Positions 55,633 through 62,956 of a DNA stretch of 64,000 bases are shown piece by piece; position 1 is the first letter of the stretch, and each line of letters starts with the position of its first letter. The notes below the pieces were generated by a model, which did not search any database, was not told the origin of the DNA, and saw nothing but the letters and a program-made list of their open reading frames with translations. Made by a program: the position numbers and the translations under genes. This stretch comes from Pseudoduganella armeniaca (GTDB taxonomy: Bacteria > Pseudomonadota > Gammaproteobacteria > Burkholderiales > Burkholderiaceae_D), in assembly GCF_003028855.1 (NCBI RefSeq), contig NZ_CP028324.1:3472001-3536000 (forward strand), in the 5' to 3' direction.

Positions 55633-56709
55633 ATGGATGCCACGATCGCCAACGACGAAGCCCGCCTGCAAGCCGATATCGAAGCCTTGCGACCGCGTTG
55701 CGAGAACACCCAGGAGCTGTACCGCGAGGTGTGCGCGCTGATGTTCTTCCGCTACGGCATGACCCCGACGGCCAACCGCTTGTACCAGCTGGTGCGCAAG
55801 GGCAGCATGTCGGCGCCGGCCGAAGCGTTGCAGCGGTTCTGGAGCCAGTTGCGCGAGAAGAGCCGCGTCGTCATCGGCCATCCCGACCTGCCGGACGAGC
55901 TGAAGACGACGGCCGGCGAACTGGTCGCCTCACTGTGGAAGGCGGCGCAGGCGGCGGCGGCCGAATCGCTGGCGGTGCTGCGCGAGGAGGCCCGGCAGGA
56001 AGCCGCCGCGGCCGTGGCCGAGGCCCAGGCGGCGCGCCAGGAGCGCGACACGCTGGTCGAGACCCTGGCCGCCACGCGCGAACGACTGGCGCAGGAGACC
56101 CAGGCCAGCGCCGGGCTGCGCCGCGAGCTGGCCGAGCTGGGCGCGCTGCATGCGAACCAGGCGGCCAAGCTGGACGAGGCGCGCAAGGAGCTGAACGCCC
56201 AGCATGCCTGGCTGAACAGCGTGCAGCGCGACCACGAAATCGAGCTGGACAAGCTGCGCGAGCAGTCCCGGCGCGACCTGGCGGCGGCCGAGGCCGCGCG
56301 GCGCCTGGCGGAGGAGACGACGGCGCGCGAGCGCGCCGCCGGCGAACGCCTGCGGCAGGCGCTGGAGGCAGAGCGGACGGCCATGGCGGCGAGCGCGGAG
56401 CGGCACCGCGTCGAACTGCGCGATACCTTGTCGCTGGTGGCCGACTTGCGCCAGCAGGTGGGGGCGCTGGAAGGCGTGGCCGGGGCCGCCAACGCGGCGC
56501 GCGACGACGCCCGCCAGCAGCTGGAGCGCCTGCGGGGCGACTGGACGGAGACCCAGGCGCGTGCGGCCAATGCGGAGGCGCGCGCGCTGCGCCTGGAGGC
56601 GGAGCTGCGCCACGCGGCCGAATTGTTCGAAGCCCGGCTGGCGGCGGCGCGCATGGAAGGGGCGCCGCGCAAGAGCGCGCGCCGGCGCGGCGCCGCCAAC
56701 ACCGACTGA
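55633..56709 (+). CDS. KfrA-like DNA-binding coiled-coil protein
   Basis: This 358-residue protein has an N-terminal KfrA-type domain (LYREVCALMFFRYGMTPTANRLYQLVRKGSMS, about residues 30-60). A long alanine/glutamate/arginine-rich coiled coil (about 95-340) and a basic tail follow. KfrA regulates plasmid genes and organises DNA. Chromosomal relatives are often next to a tyrosine recombinase, as here (convergent, 23 bases apart). AGGAG lies seven bases before the ATG. The upstream inverted repeat may be its autoregulatory operator. Confidence 0.85.
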   Translation: MDATIANDEARLQADIEALRPRCENTQELYREVCALMFFRYGMTPTANRLYQLVRKGSMSAPAEALQRFWSQLREKSRVVIGHPDLPDELKTTAGELVASLWKAAQAAAAESLAVLREEARQEAAAAVAEAQAARQERDTLVETLAATRERLAQETQASAGLRRELAELGALHANQAAKLDEARKELNAQHAWLNSVQRDHEIELDKLREQSRRDLAAAEAARRLAEETTARERAAGERLRQALEAERTAMAASAERHRVELRDTLSLVADLRQQVGALEGVAGAANAARDDARQQLERLRGDWTETQARAANAEARALRLEAELRHAAELFEARLAAARMEGAPRKSARRRGAANTD

Positions 56710-56732
56710 GCGCCGGCCTGGCGCGGCGGGCG

Positions 56733-57916
56733 CTACCAGGCGATGCGGTGTCGGGCTTCCGTTTCCGCGTGGCGGCTGTCGTCCGGCGAGTGCAAATAAG
56801 TGTTGGTGGTGCCGATCGATACATGGCCCAGCGTGTCGCGTACATGGCGCAGGTCGACGTCGCCATTGACCATGTGCGAGCCGGCCGTGTGGCGCAACCA
56901 GTGCGCCGACGCCATCATCACGCGCGCTGCCTCGGTGGCGTAATCGTCGCCCTTGGCATGGAAGCGTTCCGCGGTCTTTTCGAACACCTGCTTGACGATC
57001 TCGTGCACGCCACCGCGCGTCATCTGGCGTTGCTTGCCGCCGATCGGCAGCAGCAGCGGGGCGGTCTCGTGCGGCAGCGGGAACGGCGTCATGCCCAGCG
57101 CGCGCCGGTAGCGCGCCAGCTCCGTCATCAGTTCCGCCGTGGCCGGCACCATGCGCGGCTTGCCCCCTTACCGACCACCTCCAGCCACCAGCGCTGCACG
57201 CCCAGCTTGTCGCGGCGCGCGAAAAACGCACCCATCGTCGTGCCGATGACTTCCGAGACGCGCAGGCCGCATAGATACAGCAGGGTAAACAGCCAGCGCA
57301 GCCGCAGGTATTGCTCCTGCTCGCGCGGCGTTTCGCGCGGCAGCGCCTCGATGGTCGCCTTGACCTCGGCCCACACCTCGTCGTCCAGGTAGCGCGTGAT
57401 GCGGGGCGGGGCGCGCCGCTTGCGTTCGCGCGACAGGGCCAGCGGGTTGCCGGCCAGGTAGCCGGCCTGTACCAGCCAGGAAAACAGGGCGTTCAGGATG
57501 ATCGCGGCCTGGCGCTGGCTGCTGGGCGAGAGCGGCCCGGCGAACGGGCGCCACTGCGGATGCGCGCGCGGGAACTTGCGGCCGGCAGGGGCAATCCAGC
57601 GCTCGGCCGGCTGCGGGTCCTGCAGGAAGCGGCGATAGCGCAGCCAATCCTCGTGCACGAGGGAGGAGAGCGGCTTGCCCAGCTCGACGGTCGCCCACAA
57701 CAACAGGCGCTCGGCTTCCTTGCGATAGCTGTCGAAGGTGGTGCGGGTGTCGATGAAGCGGGCCAGCCAGGCCTTGATGGCATCGATATCGTTGTCGGCA
57801 CCGATCTGCGCGCGCTCGGCGCCGCCACGGTTGCTGCCGCCGCGACCGTCGAGGTGGGCGGGCAGGTGCAGCGCTTCGATGGCGGCGGGGACGACGGCGT
57901 GTTGGTGAGCGGACAT
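56733..57916 (-). pseudogene. Tyrosine recombinase (XerC-like), frame broken at a G5 run
   Basis: The N-terminal core-binding part (from ATG 57916) includes DNDIDAIKAWLARF. The catalytic part begins with LLYLCGLRVSEVIGTTMGAFF (first Arg). After VVGKG the frame changes and the rest continues as PRMVPATAELM, with HWLRHTAGSHM (HxxR) and LGHVSIGTTNTYLH (final His and Tyr). One extra G in the C5/G5 run at 57163-57167 would join both parts in frame (VVGKGGKPRMV). The enzyme is otherwise complete with all catalytic residues. It is either recently broken or misassembled. Confidence 0.85.
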
Positions 57917-58430
57917 TGGCGGCAGGGTGGTTGGCGGCAAACAGTAGGGTGGTTGGCGAAAAGAAACTATCTTGTCCGGGCCGACGTCATGGCGCCGTGG
58001 GGCAGGGCGCCGTGGGGCAGGGCGCTGCAACGCGGGCGGACCTGCCGGGCCTCGCCGGGGCGCCGGGTACGGCAGCGAGGGAAGGGCGCAGACACGGCGG
58101 GTACACCTCGCCACATTATATCTGACATTATACAAGTAATGTCATATTACACCATCGGCATACCCGCAATATTACGTTTTACGTTGTATTATTGCGGAAC
58201 TGATGGGAGTAGGATGCCCGCGTACGTGTGAGGGCACCCGACCTGAGCTATAGCCTCGTGGCGAAGGCTTCACAGGCGTGCGCTGCGGCAGTACTCACGG
58301 TGCCGTGTCGTGTTGCAGGACGTCGCCCAGGTAATGCGGAAAAAATCGGGCCAATCGGAGCGGGGCGCCGCTGGACGACGGCCGCGCTGGATGTAGGGCG
58401 CCGGCAAGGTAGCAGGCGCCCGAAAAGGAC
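57917..58430. other. Intergenic region with clustered operator-like repeats
   Basis: This 514-base region lies between the integrase and the LysE-type gene and has no convincing gene. From 58113 to 58196 it is AT-rich and contains ACATTATA twice as direct repeats (58113, 58125), GTAAT-GTCAT-ATTAC (58136-58150) and CGCAATA...TATTGCG (58165-58171, 58190-58196) with TTTACGTTGTA inside. It probably holds the integrase promoter and binding sites for the KfrA-like protein. Confidence 0.6.
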
Positions 58431-59069
58431 TCAGCCGCTGACGGGCGCGACCCCGAGGACGCTGCGCACCGTGACGACGGCCATCACGAACATGATGGCG
58501 GCAATGGTAAGGTCCAGGACCTTCCACATCACGGGCATGCGGAACAGCGGAGCGATCATCCGTGCCCCGCCGATCAGCAGCCCGAACCAGATCACGGAAG
58601 CGCTGATGGCGCCGACGGCGAAGCCGAGGCGCTCGTGCTCGGGCTTGGTGCCGCTGATCACACCGATCAGCAGGCCGCTGTCCAGCAATGCCAGCGGATT
58701 CAGGAACGACATCACGCACGTGGCATTGATGACCTGGCGTAAGCTGACGTCCACGCCGCTCGACAGGTCCGGCACGGCAATCTCGCCCAGCGCGGAACGC
58801 AATGCGGCCAGGCCGTGCCAGCACAGGAACAAGGCGCCACCGATCGCCGCCGCTTGCATGACCCACTCATGCCGCGCCACCACGGTGCCCAGGCCCAGCG
58901 TGCCCAGCGCGATCAGCACGATATCGGCACCGACGCAAATACCCATCATGACGAGCAAATGCCGCCCGAGCAGGCTTTGGCGAATTACATAAGCGTCTTT
59001 CGGCCCGATCGCGATGATCAGCCCCATTCCCAATGTCAAACCTTGCAAATACCCGCTGGCAGATAACAT
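58431..59069 (-). CDS. LysE/ArgO-type amino-acid exporter
   Basis: This 212-residue membrane protein has six hydrophobic segments and the LysE/ArgO opening GLIIAIGPKDAYVIRQSLLG. NPLALLDSGLLIGVISG in the second half is the usual conserved asparagine-proline region. It should export basic or hydroxylated amino acids. It follows a 2-oxoglutarate oxygenase gene by 75 bases on the same strand, so the pair may form a small biosynthesis-export unit. Confidence 0.85.
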   Translation of the reverse strand: MLSASGYLQGLTLGMGLIIAIGPKDAYVIRQSLLGRHLLVMMGICVGADIVLIALGTLGLGTVVARHEWVMQAAAIGGALFLCWHGLAALRSALGEIAVPDLSSGVDVSLRQVINATCVMSFLNPLALLDSGLLIGVISGTKPEHERLGFAVGAISASVIWFGLLIGGARMIAPLFRMPVMWKVLDLTIAAIMFVMAVVTVRSVLGVAPVSG

Positions 59070-59144
59070 GATTTCCCTGCATGATAAATCGCCGCGACCA
59101 GCGCGGCGACCGGTTACAACAATAGTGGATACATCGCCGCGATA

Positions 59145-60026
59145 TTATTCGGCGACAGCGGCCGTAAATGGTACGTTGCCGAAACTCTCGTGGTTTTCAT
59201 TGGCAATCCGTTCCAGGTCGAGCTGGCGCCGCTCGACCAAGCTCGTATATTTACGCTTCAATTCCGGAATGACGAAATAGACGAGCGACGAACGCTCGAC
59301 CTGCACGGCGGGATTCAATACCGCGTGGTCCATGTAGGGAATCCGGCCATCGGACAGTTCCGTCAGCAGGGAACCGGTGAACACGATGATTTCGTCGTCC
59401 GCCAGGGTGACGCGCTGCCGCTCGCCATTCGGGAAGATCACGAGGCCGTCGCGCGTTGCCTTGACAAAGGTAATCAAATGCCCATCCTCGTGGCGGTCTT
59501 GCAGGTATTCGCGGTCGGCCTTGCGATATTCCTTATTATAAGAGCAAAACTGCAGATACGAACTCGGGCGCGTTTCGATCGGTTCCGACACCGCGAACTT
59601 GCGCAGGATGTTCTCCAGCACGCGCTCGGCGATGGCCGAGATACCGCCTTCGAAGTCGACGATGTGACGATAGAACTGGTGGTCGGCAAAGGCGTGCTGG
59701 CGGTGTTCCGAGCGGTACTTGTCGCGGTAGCAGTAGCGTTCGCACAGGTCGACGTTGTTCGTCGAGTTGGCGTATTCCATGCCGAACGGCATGAAGCCGT
59801 CGGTCAGGTCCGGGAACGAGAATTCAGCCTTGCAAGCCTTGGGGATGGTCGGGTACAACTCGACCGTCTTCCAGAAGTCCTTCTGCAGATGCACGGGGAT
59901 CGTCACGATCGAATAGCCATGATCGATCAGCTCCTGCGAGCACCGGTCATAGTCGATATTCGACACGCCGATCTGGCGTGTATGCTCGAGCGTGGCATCG
60001 ATTTGTGCGGCGGTTAGCGATTTCAT
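59145..60026 (-). CDS. 2-oxoglutarate/Fe(II)-dependent oxygenase
   Basis: This 293-residue oxygenase of the isopenicillin N synthase-like superfamily has an iron triad. H and D are in DRHEDGHLITFVKA and the distal H is in MDHAVLNPAVQVERSSLVYFV, where R-x-S would bind 2-oxoglutarate. LQKDFWKTVELYP and YLQFCSYNKEYRK are other core segments. The base composition is lower in GC than most genes here, hinting at transfer. The substrate is unknown; a free amino acid is suggested by the LysE-type exporter downstream. Confidence 0.85.
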   Translation of the reverse strand: MKSLTAAQIDATLEHTRQIGVSNIDYDRCSQELIDHGYSIVTIPVHLQKDFWKTVELYPTIPKACKAEFSFPDLTDGFMPFGMEYANSTNNVDLCERYCYRDKYRSEHRQHAFADHQFYRHIVDFEGGISAIAERVLENILRKFAVSEPIETRPSSYLQFCSYNKEYRKADREYLQDRHEDGHLITFVKATRDGLVIFPNGERQRVTLADDEIIVFTGSLLTELSDGRIPYMDHAVLNPAVQVERSSLVYFVIPELKRKYTSLVERRQLDLERIANENHESFGNVPFTAAVAE

Positions 60027-60710
60027 TGGGTTTCCTTCGCATAGTGAGTGTTGATGTCGGCAAGTGCTGGCTGGACTAAACCGGAAGCGCTTCCAACTTG
60101 AAGATATTTCAGTTACCCGTAGTCCTCAAGGTATCGATATACAAGTGGCCAGGCCTATTTATTCCGAGGACGCCGCCACATTAACACAATATTCCGCCAA
60201 AAATCTCGCAAAATATAACGACGGCTTCTCCGTTACGCGACGATAATGCGTGACCGTAATATCGATAATTGAATAGCGCAGCCCGGCATAAATTGACTAG
60301 CTTTAAAACTGTCAGAGTTGCCGGTATTTATAAGAAATATACACGTTTATTACGCGTTGATGACGTGCCGAACCGGCCAGGCCGGTATCGGCGCCTTTAC
60401 ATCGATGCATGGCTGGCGGATGCGAACGCTCGCGCAAAGAGCGACAGTACAGCCGACCGTTGGCGGACTGGCCGGCCTCGCAGCGGGCGCGCAGGGTGGG
60501 CTGGCACGGGCACGGCCGCAACCGTTCGCTTACTGTGCAGTTGCTGCCGCGTGAACTTCGGATGGACTTGACCGGACCGTTACAGGAACGAACTTGGCGA
60601 ATTCATACGGGCACCGACAATGCCGGTGGCCAGGAGACGTGCGCGCGGCGGCAGCGGTGTCGGCCGAGAGTAGACATGGCATGACAGCCCTACAGGCGAG
60701 TACAAACCGT
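60027..60710. other. Intergenic region left of the dif site
   Basis: No gene is convincing. Two weak ORFs, 60064-60246 (plus) and 60269-60571 (plus), have no ribosome site and no recognisable sequence. The composition is lower in GC near 60064-60360. The region contains the promoter area of the oxygenase, read to the left. The last part (60400-60700) is GC-rich again and appears to be decayed sequence. Confidence 0.5.
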
Positions 60711-60738
60711 ATTTGACATAATATAGATTATGCGAAGC
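60711..60738 (-). other. dif-like XerCD recombination site (attachment site)
   Basis: On the minus strand the 28 bases read XerC arm GCTTCGCATAA, centre TCTATA and XerD arm TTATGTCAAAT. The E. coli dif is GGTGCGCATAA-TGTATA-TTATGTTAAAT, so both arms match except for a few bases, and the centre differs by one. The one change in the XerD arm (C for T) and the flanking phage genes suggest a host/phage hybrid. A second such site is expected at the right end of the element. Confidence 0.85.
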
Positions 60739-60803
60739 GACCTGAACGAATGCACAGAGTAACAAAGCACACTATGCCGGCACGTACAGACCGGATTCAA
60801 GCA

Positions 60804-60836
60804 GCCACGGAAAATTCTTCCCTGGCTGTTTTTTTT
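60804..60836 (+). terminator. Rho-independent terminator before the HTH gene
   Basis: GCCACGGAA-AATTC-TTCCCTGGC (one mismatch) is followed by TGTTTTTTTT. The ribosome site GGAGG (60838-60842) of the HTH gene follows directly. It insulates the element from transcription coming from the chromosome, or it acts as an attenuator of the HTH gene. Confidence 0.85.
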
Positions 60837-60846
60837 CGGAGGTTCG

Positions 60847-61194
60847 ATGCGGTACCCGAATAAGCGATACGGCAATCCTACCGAGCTGGCCTACTACGCC
60901 ATGGGCGTGTCGCTGGCCGATCTGGCGCGGCGCCTGCGCCGTGACGAGCGCACCGTGCGCGACTGGCTGTCAGGTCGAACGCGCGTGCCCTGGTGGGTTC
61001 CCGAGATTCTGCGCCTGAAGCGCATGGAGGCCGAACTACGCCACCAGCAAATGGGCTTCGACGCGCTGCCGCCGCGCCTGGGCCTCGTGCGCGCCGACGT
61101 GATAGCGCTACGCCGGCCAGACGAAAAAAAGCCGCAGGACGATCTGCGGCTTGTCGAACAGGCCGGGCCTGTTACTTCTTCTTGCGCTTCTTGA
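60847..61194 (+). CDS. Phage-type helix-turn-helix protein
   Basis: This 115-residue basic protein has VSLADLARRLRRDERTVRDWLSGRTRVPWWVPEILRLKRMEAEL. That is a helix-turn-helix with the W/P-rich follow-on seen in small phage regulators of the DUF3653 type (this family link is from memory). It is transcribed against the structural operon and is probably the repressor or replication-control protein. Its 3' end overlaps the terminator of that operon (61124-61150). GGAGG is four bases before the ATG. Confidence 0.7.
   Translation: MRYPNKRYGNPTELAYYAMGVSLADLARRLRRDERTVRDWLSGRTRVPWWVPEILRLKRMEAELRHQQMGFDALPPRLGLVRADVIALRRPDEKKPQDDLRLVEQAGPVTSSCAS
61124..61150 (-). terminator. Rho-independent terminator of the minus-strand phage operon
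   Basis: On the minus strand GCCGCAG-ATCGTC-CTGCGGC is followed by TTTTTTT, 21 bases after the stop of the last small gene. It lies inside the coding end of the opposite HTH gene, so the two transcription units end in overlap. Confidence 0.92.
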
Positions 61195-61234
61195 ACTGGC
61201 CGTTGGCCTTGCGCGGTGGCGTGCGTTTGCTCAC
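61172..61234 (-). CDS. 20-residue highly basic peptide
   Basis: The reading GTG (61234) to TAA gives a peptide that begins VSKRTPPRKANGQF and ends in lysines. It starts by a GTGA overlap with the upstream 44-residue gene, which supports translation. It is the last gene before the operon terminator. It could bind nucleic acid or membranes, as small basic virion proteins do. It is too short for any family assignment. Confidence 0.55.
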   Translation of the reverse strand: MSKRTPPRKANGQFKKRKKK

Positions 61235-61365
61235 GTGTCGCTCCCTGTTTTGACTTCGATCCGTACCAGGCGCCGCTCGACGCCCAGCCCCCATTTCAGC
61301 AGCCCAAGACCGCCAGCCAGGATGCCGGAACTGGTCACAAGCTGGATCAGTTCCAGCGCTGACAT
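61231..61365 (-). CDS. 44-residue single-span membrane protein
   Basis: The protein begins MSALELIQLVTSSGILAGGL and has one membrane segment (about residues 4-28), then a basic tail (GVERRLVRIEVKTG). Its start overlaps the upstream gene as TAATG and its stop overlaps the next start as GTGA. Small virion-membrane or holin-like function is possible. The sequence is not recognised. Confidence 0.65.
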   Translation of the reverse strand: MSALELIQLVTSSGILAGGLGLLKWGLGVERRLVRIEVKTGSDT

Positions 61366-61532
61366 TATGCGGCCACCTTCGCAGCCTTCTCAGGCACGAT
61401 GCCGGCCACGGTGCCGGCCAGGACGGTCAGGCCGTCCACCGCCACATGGTATTGCGGCGGCACCAGCAGTTTGGCCGCTTGCAGGATGGCCGCGATGCCG
61501 GCCCAGGTCGATGCTTCTTTCAGTCGTTTCAT
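61365..61532 (-). CDS. 55-residue holin-like membrane protein
   Basis: The protein begins MKRLKEASTWAGIAAILQAAK and has two short hydrophobic stretches (about 9-24 and 32-47) separated by PPQYHVAV. A positively charged start and lysine-rich end are holin-like. AAAGG lies seven bases upstream. It overlaps the next gene by one base (TAATG). Function is inferred from size and neighbours only. Confidence 0.65.
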   Translation of the reverse strand: MKRLKEASTWAGIAAILQAAKLLVPPQYHVAVDGLTVLAGTVAGIVPEKAAKVAA

Positions 61533-61554
61533 TGTTACCTTTCAGTGGATAAAG

Positions 61555-61770
61555 TTACGGCGCCCAGACTTGCACGCCCTTGTGGTAGTAGACGCCTTCG
61601 GGACTGATGGCAGTCCCGTCGGTGAAGTATTGCCAGCCGTTCGGCACGGCCACGGGAATCGCCTGCGGCGGCACCCATGGGGCGTTCGCGCTGCCGGTCG
61701 ATGCGTTTTTCTTGCCCAGCATGAGGACAGCGGCCACGCCGGCCAGTAACAGGAGGATGTTTTCGTTCAT
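61555..61770 (-). CDS. 71-residue single-span membrane protein
   Basis: The N-terminus MNENILLLLAGVAAVLMLGKK is a membrane segment. It is followed by a small soluble part (SPEGVYYHKGVQVWAP at the end). The plan, a short polar start, one membrane span and lysines, is the same as for the two genes upstream of it. It probably belongs to a virion membrane. The sequence is not recognised. Confidence 0.65.
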   Translation of the reverse strand: MNENILLLLAGVAAVLMLGKKNASTGSANAPWVPPQAIPVAVPNGWQYFTDGTAISPEGVYYHKGVQVWAP

Positions 61771-61771
61771 G

Positions 61772-62039
61772 TCATTTCACCAGATATTTGAGCCACGTCC
61801 CGGCCGGGCACGCGAAGGACGCGTCCCACGTGCGCCCTTCGCGCATGGCCTTTTCGCACTCGGTTTCGTTCGTGCGCGGGATGCCGATGATGTCGCCGAC
61901 GCCGACGACGACGCCGCCGACTGCATCACCTATCACCCCACAGCCCCGCAGCCGCATCCGCAACCCCGAAGTTTTTTTTTAGCAGCAGCAGGCCCAGGAC
62001 GGCGCCGGCCGCGATCATCAGCAGTTTGGTTTGATCCAT
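61772..62039 (-). CDS. Small membrane protein, frame interrupted at an A9 run
   Basis: From ATG 62039 the protein reads MDQTKLLMIAAGAVLGLLLL, then reaches a run of nine A (61972-61980). In the zero frame it stops soon after (LWGDR and stop). With eight A it would run on as KKTSGLRMRLRGCGVIGDAVGG to a natural stop at 61772, with NETECEKAMREGRTWDASFACPAGTW. The full form is a one-span membrane protein with a soluble domain holding two to three cysteines. The frame could be restored by slippage or be an assembly error. Confidence 0.55.
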
Positions 62040-62046
62040 GCCGCAC

Positions 62047-62400
62047 CTACGCCATGTTCTCGTACCACGGCGTGTCCCCGACCTCGCCGACACCGGGCAA
62101 TGCCCAGTCCGTGGACGAGCCGGAGCCGTTGTCGCTTACGTCGTAATAGTTCGTGCCGTTCGCGCCCGGGTTGTTCGCGGCTGTGGAGATGGGCGTAGGC
62201 TTTAGCCAGGACGTAAGCACGCTGCCCAGCGCGCCGCCGAGTGCCTGACCCACGCCCGTGCCGATGTTCCCCGGCAGCGAGGACAGCTTGCCGCCCTTCT
62301 GCTGCTGCGGCACGGCCGCGACCATCTGCCGACGCGTCATCATGTAGGCGCCGAACAGAAGCGCCACGGCGAGCACCGTATCGTTGTTGTCTGCACTCAT
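62047..62400 (-). CDS. 117-residue membrane protein of the phage operon
   Basis: MSADNNDTVLAVALLFGAYM forms an N-terminal membrane segment. A glutamine/glycine-rich middle (VPQQQKGGKLSSLPGNIGTGVGQALGGALGSVLTSW) may be a second, weaker membrane segment. The tail is acidic and aromatic. Its ATG overlaps the preceding transglycosylase stop as ATGA in the corrected frame. No homologue is recognised; a virion membrane or DNA-delivery role is inferred from context. Confidence 0.65.
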   Translation of the reverse strand: MSADNNDTVLAVALLFGAYMMTRRQMVAAVPQQQKGGKLSSLPGNIGTGVGQALGGALGSVLTSWLKPTPISTAANNPGANGTNYYDVSDNGSGSSTDWALPGVGEVGDTPWYENMA

Positions 62401-62956
62401 GCCCAGATCCCCCTGCTTTGCTCAAGATGCTGGTGTAGTAGTCGCGCGTTTCGGCCGGCGCGGCGTCGATGCCCTTGCGCTGCACGTTGCCGATGCCCCA
62501 GTTGTAGGCCGCCAGGGCTTCGGTCCAGCTGCCTGTCATGCTGTACAGCTTGGCGAGGTAGCGCGCGGCGCCAGGAATGGCCTTCTGTGGGTCCAGCGCG
62601 GCCGCCTCGCTGCCAAGCCACTGGCGCGCGGTGGCTGGCATGAACTGGGCGATGCCCATGGCGCCGACGCTGGAACGGCGCGTGCCGTTGATGATCGTCA
62701 GCGAGTAGCGGCTTTCCTTCCACAGCAGCCACGCCAGTATGGCGGGCGGCACGTTGTTCGCCAGGGCGCTACTCGTGATGAGTTCCGCGTATGGGGCCGA
62801 TCCGGTCGGCCAGCCGTTGGTATAACTGCTCAATTGGTCTATCCCGTCAAAAATGATGTTCGATTCGTCGTCGCCGGCCGTGCCGGCTGTCTGGCGCATC
62901 GTGTCGTACGCCAGCAGCAGGCCGACAGCGGCGGCGGCCAGCGTGGTGCGGTCCAT
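62397..62956 (-). CDS. Membrane-anchored lytic transglycosylase (SLT domain)
   Basis: The N-terminus MDRTTLAAAAVGLLLAYD is a membrane anchor. The SLT domain has the catalytic Glu in AWLLWKESRYSLTIINGT, then SSVGAMGIAQFMPATARQWLG and AALAAYNWGIGNVQRKG. At the C-terminus one extra G in the C5/G5 run at 62409-62413 would give a stop overlapping the next start (ATGA). As assembled the frame runs on to 62018 through a different reading. The enzyme probably opens the cell wall during entry or release. The start overlaps the upstream spike gene as TAATG. Confidence 0.8.

Noticed and set aside
54633..57392. Plus-strand ORF of 919 residues
   Set aside because: It crosses several units, is very rich in Arg/Gly/Ala, and overlaps the KfrA-like gene in another frame.
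56733..57916. The XerC-like recombinase as integrase of the dif-located prophage
   Set aside because: It is about 3 kb away, separated by chromosomal-type genes (LysE exporter, oxygenase), and is paired with the KfrA-like gene. Elements at dif use the host XerCD instead.
60064..60246. Possible 60-residue gene
   Set aside because: It has no ribosome site, no family and no neighbours to support it. It lies in the oxygenase promoter side.
62018..62396. C-terminal extension of the transglycosylase to 62018 as assembled
   Set aside because: The extension lies out of frame over the 117-residue membrane gene and is Arg-rich shadow sequence. A single extra base gives a stop that overlaps the next start.
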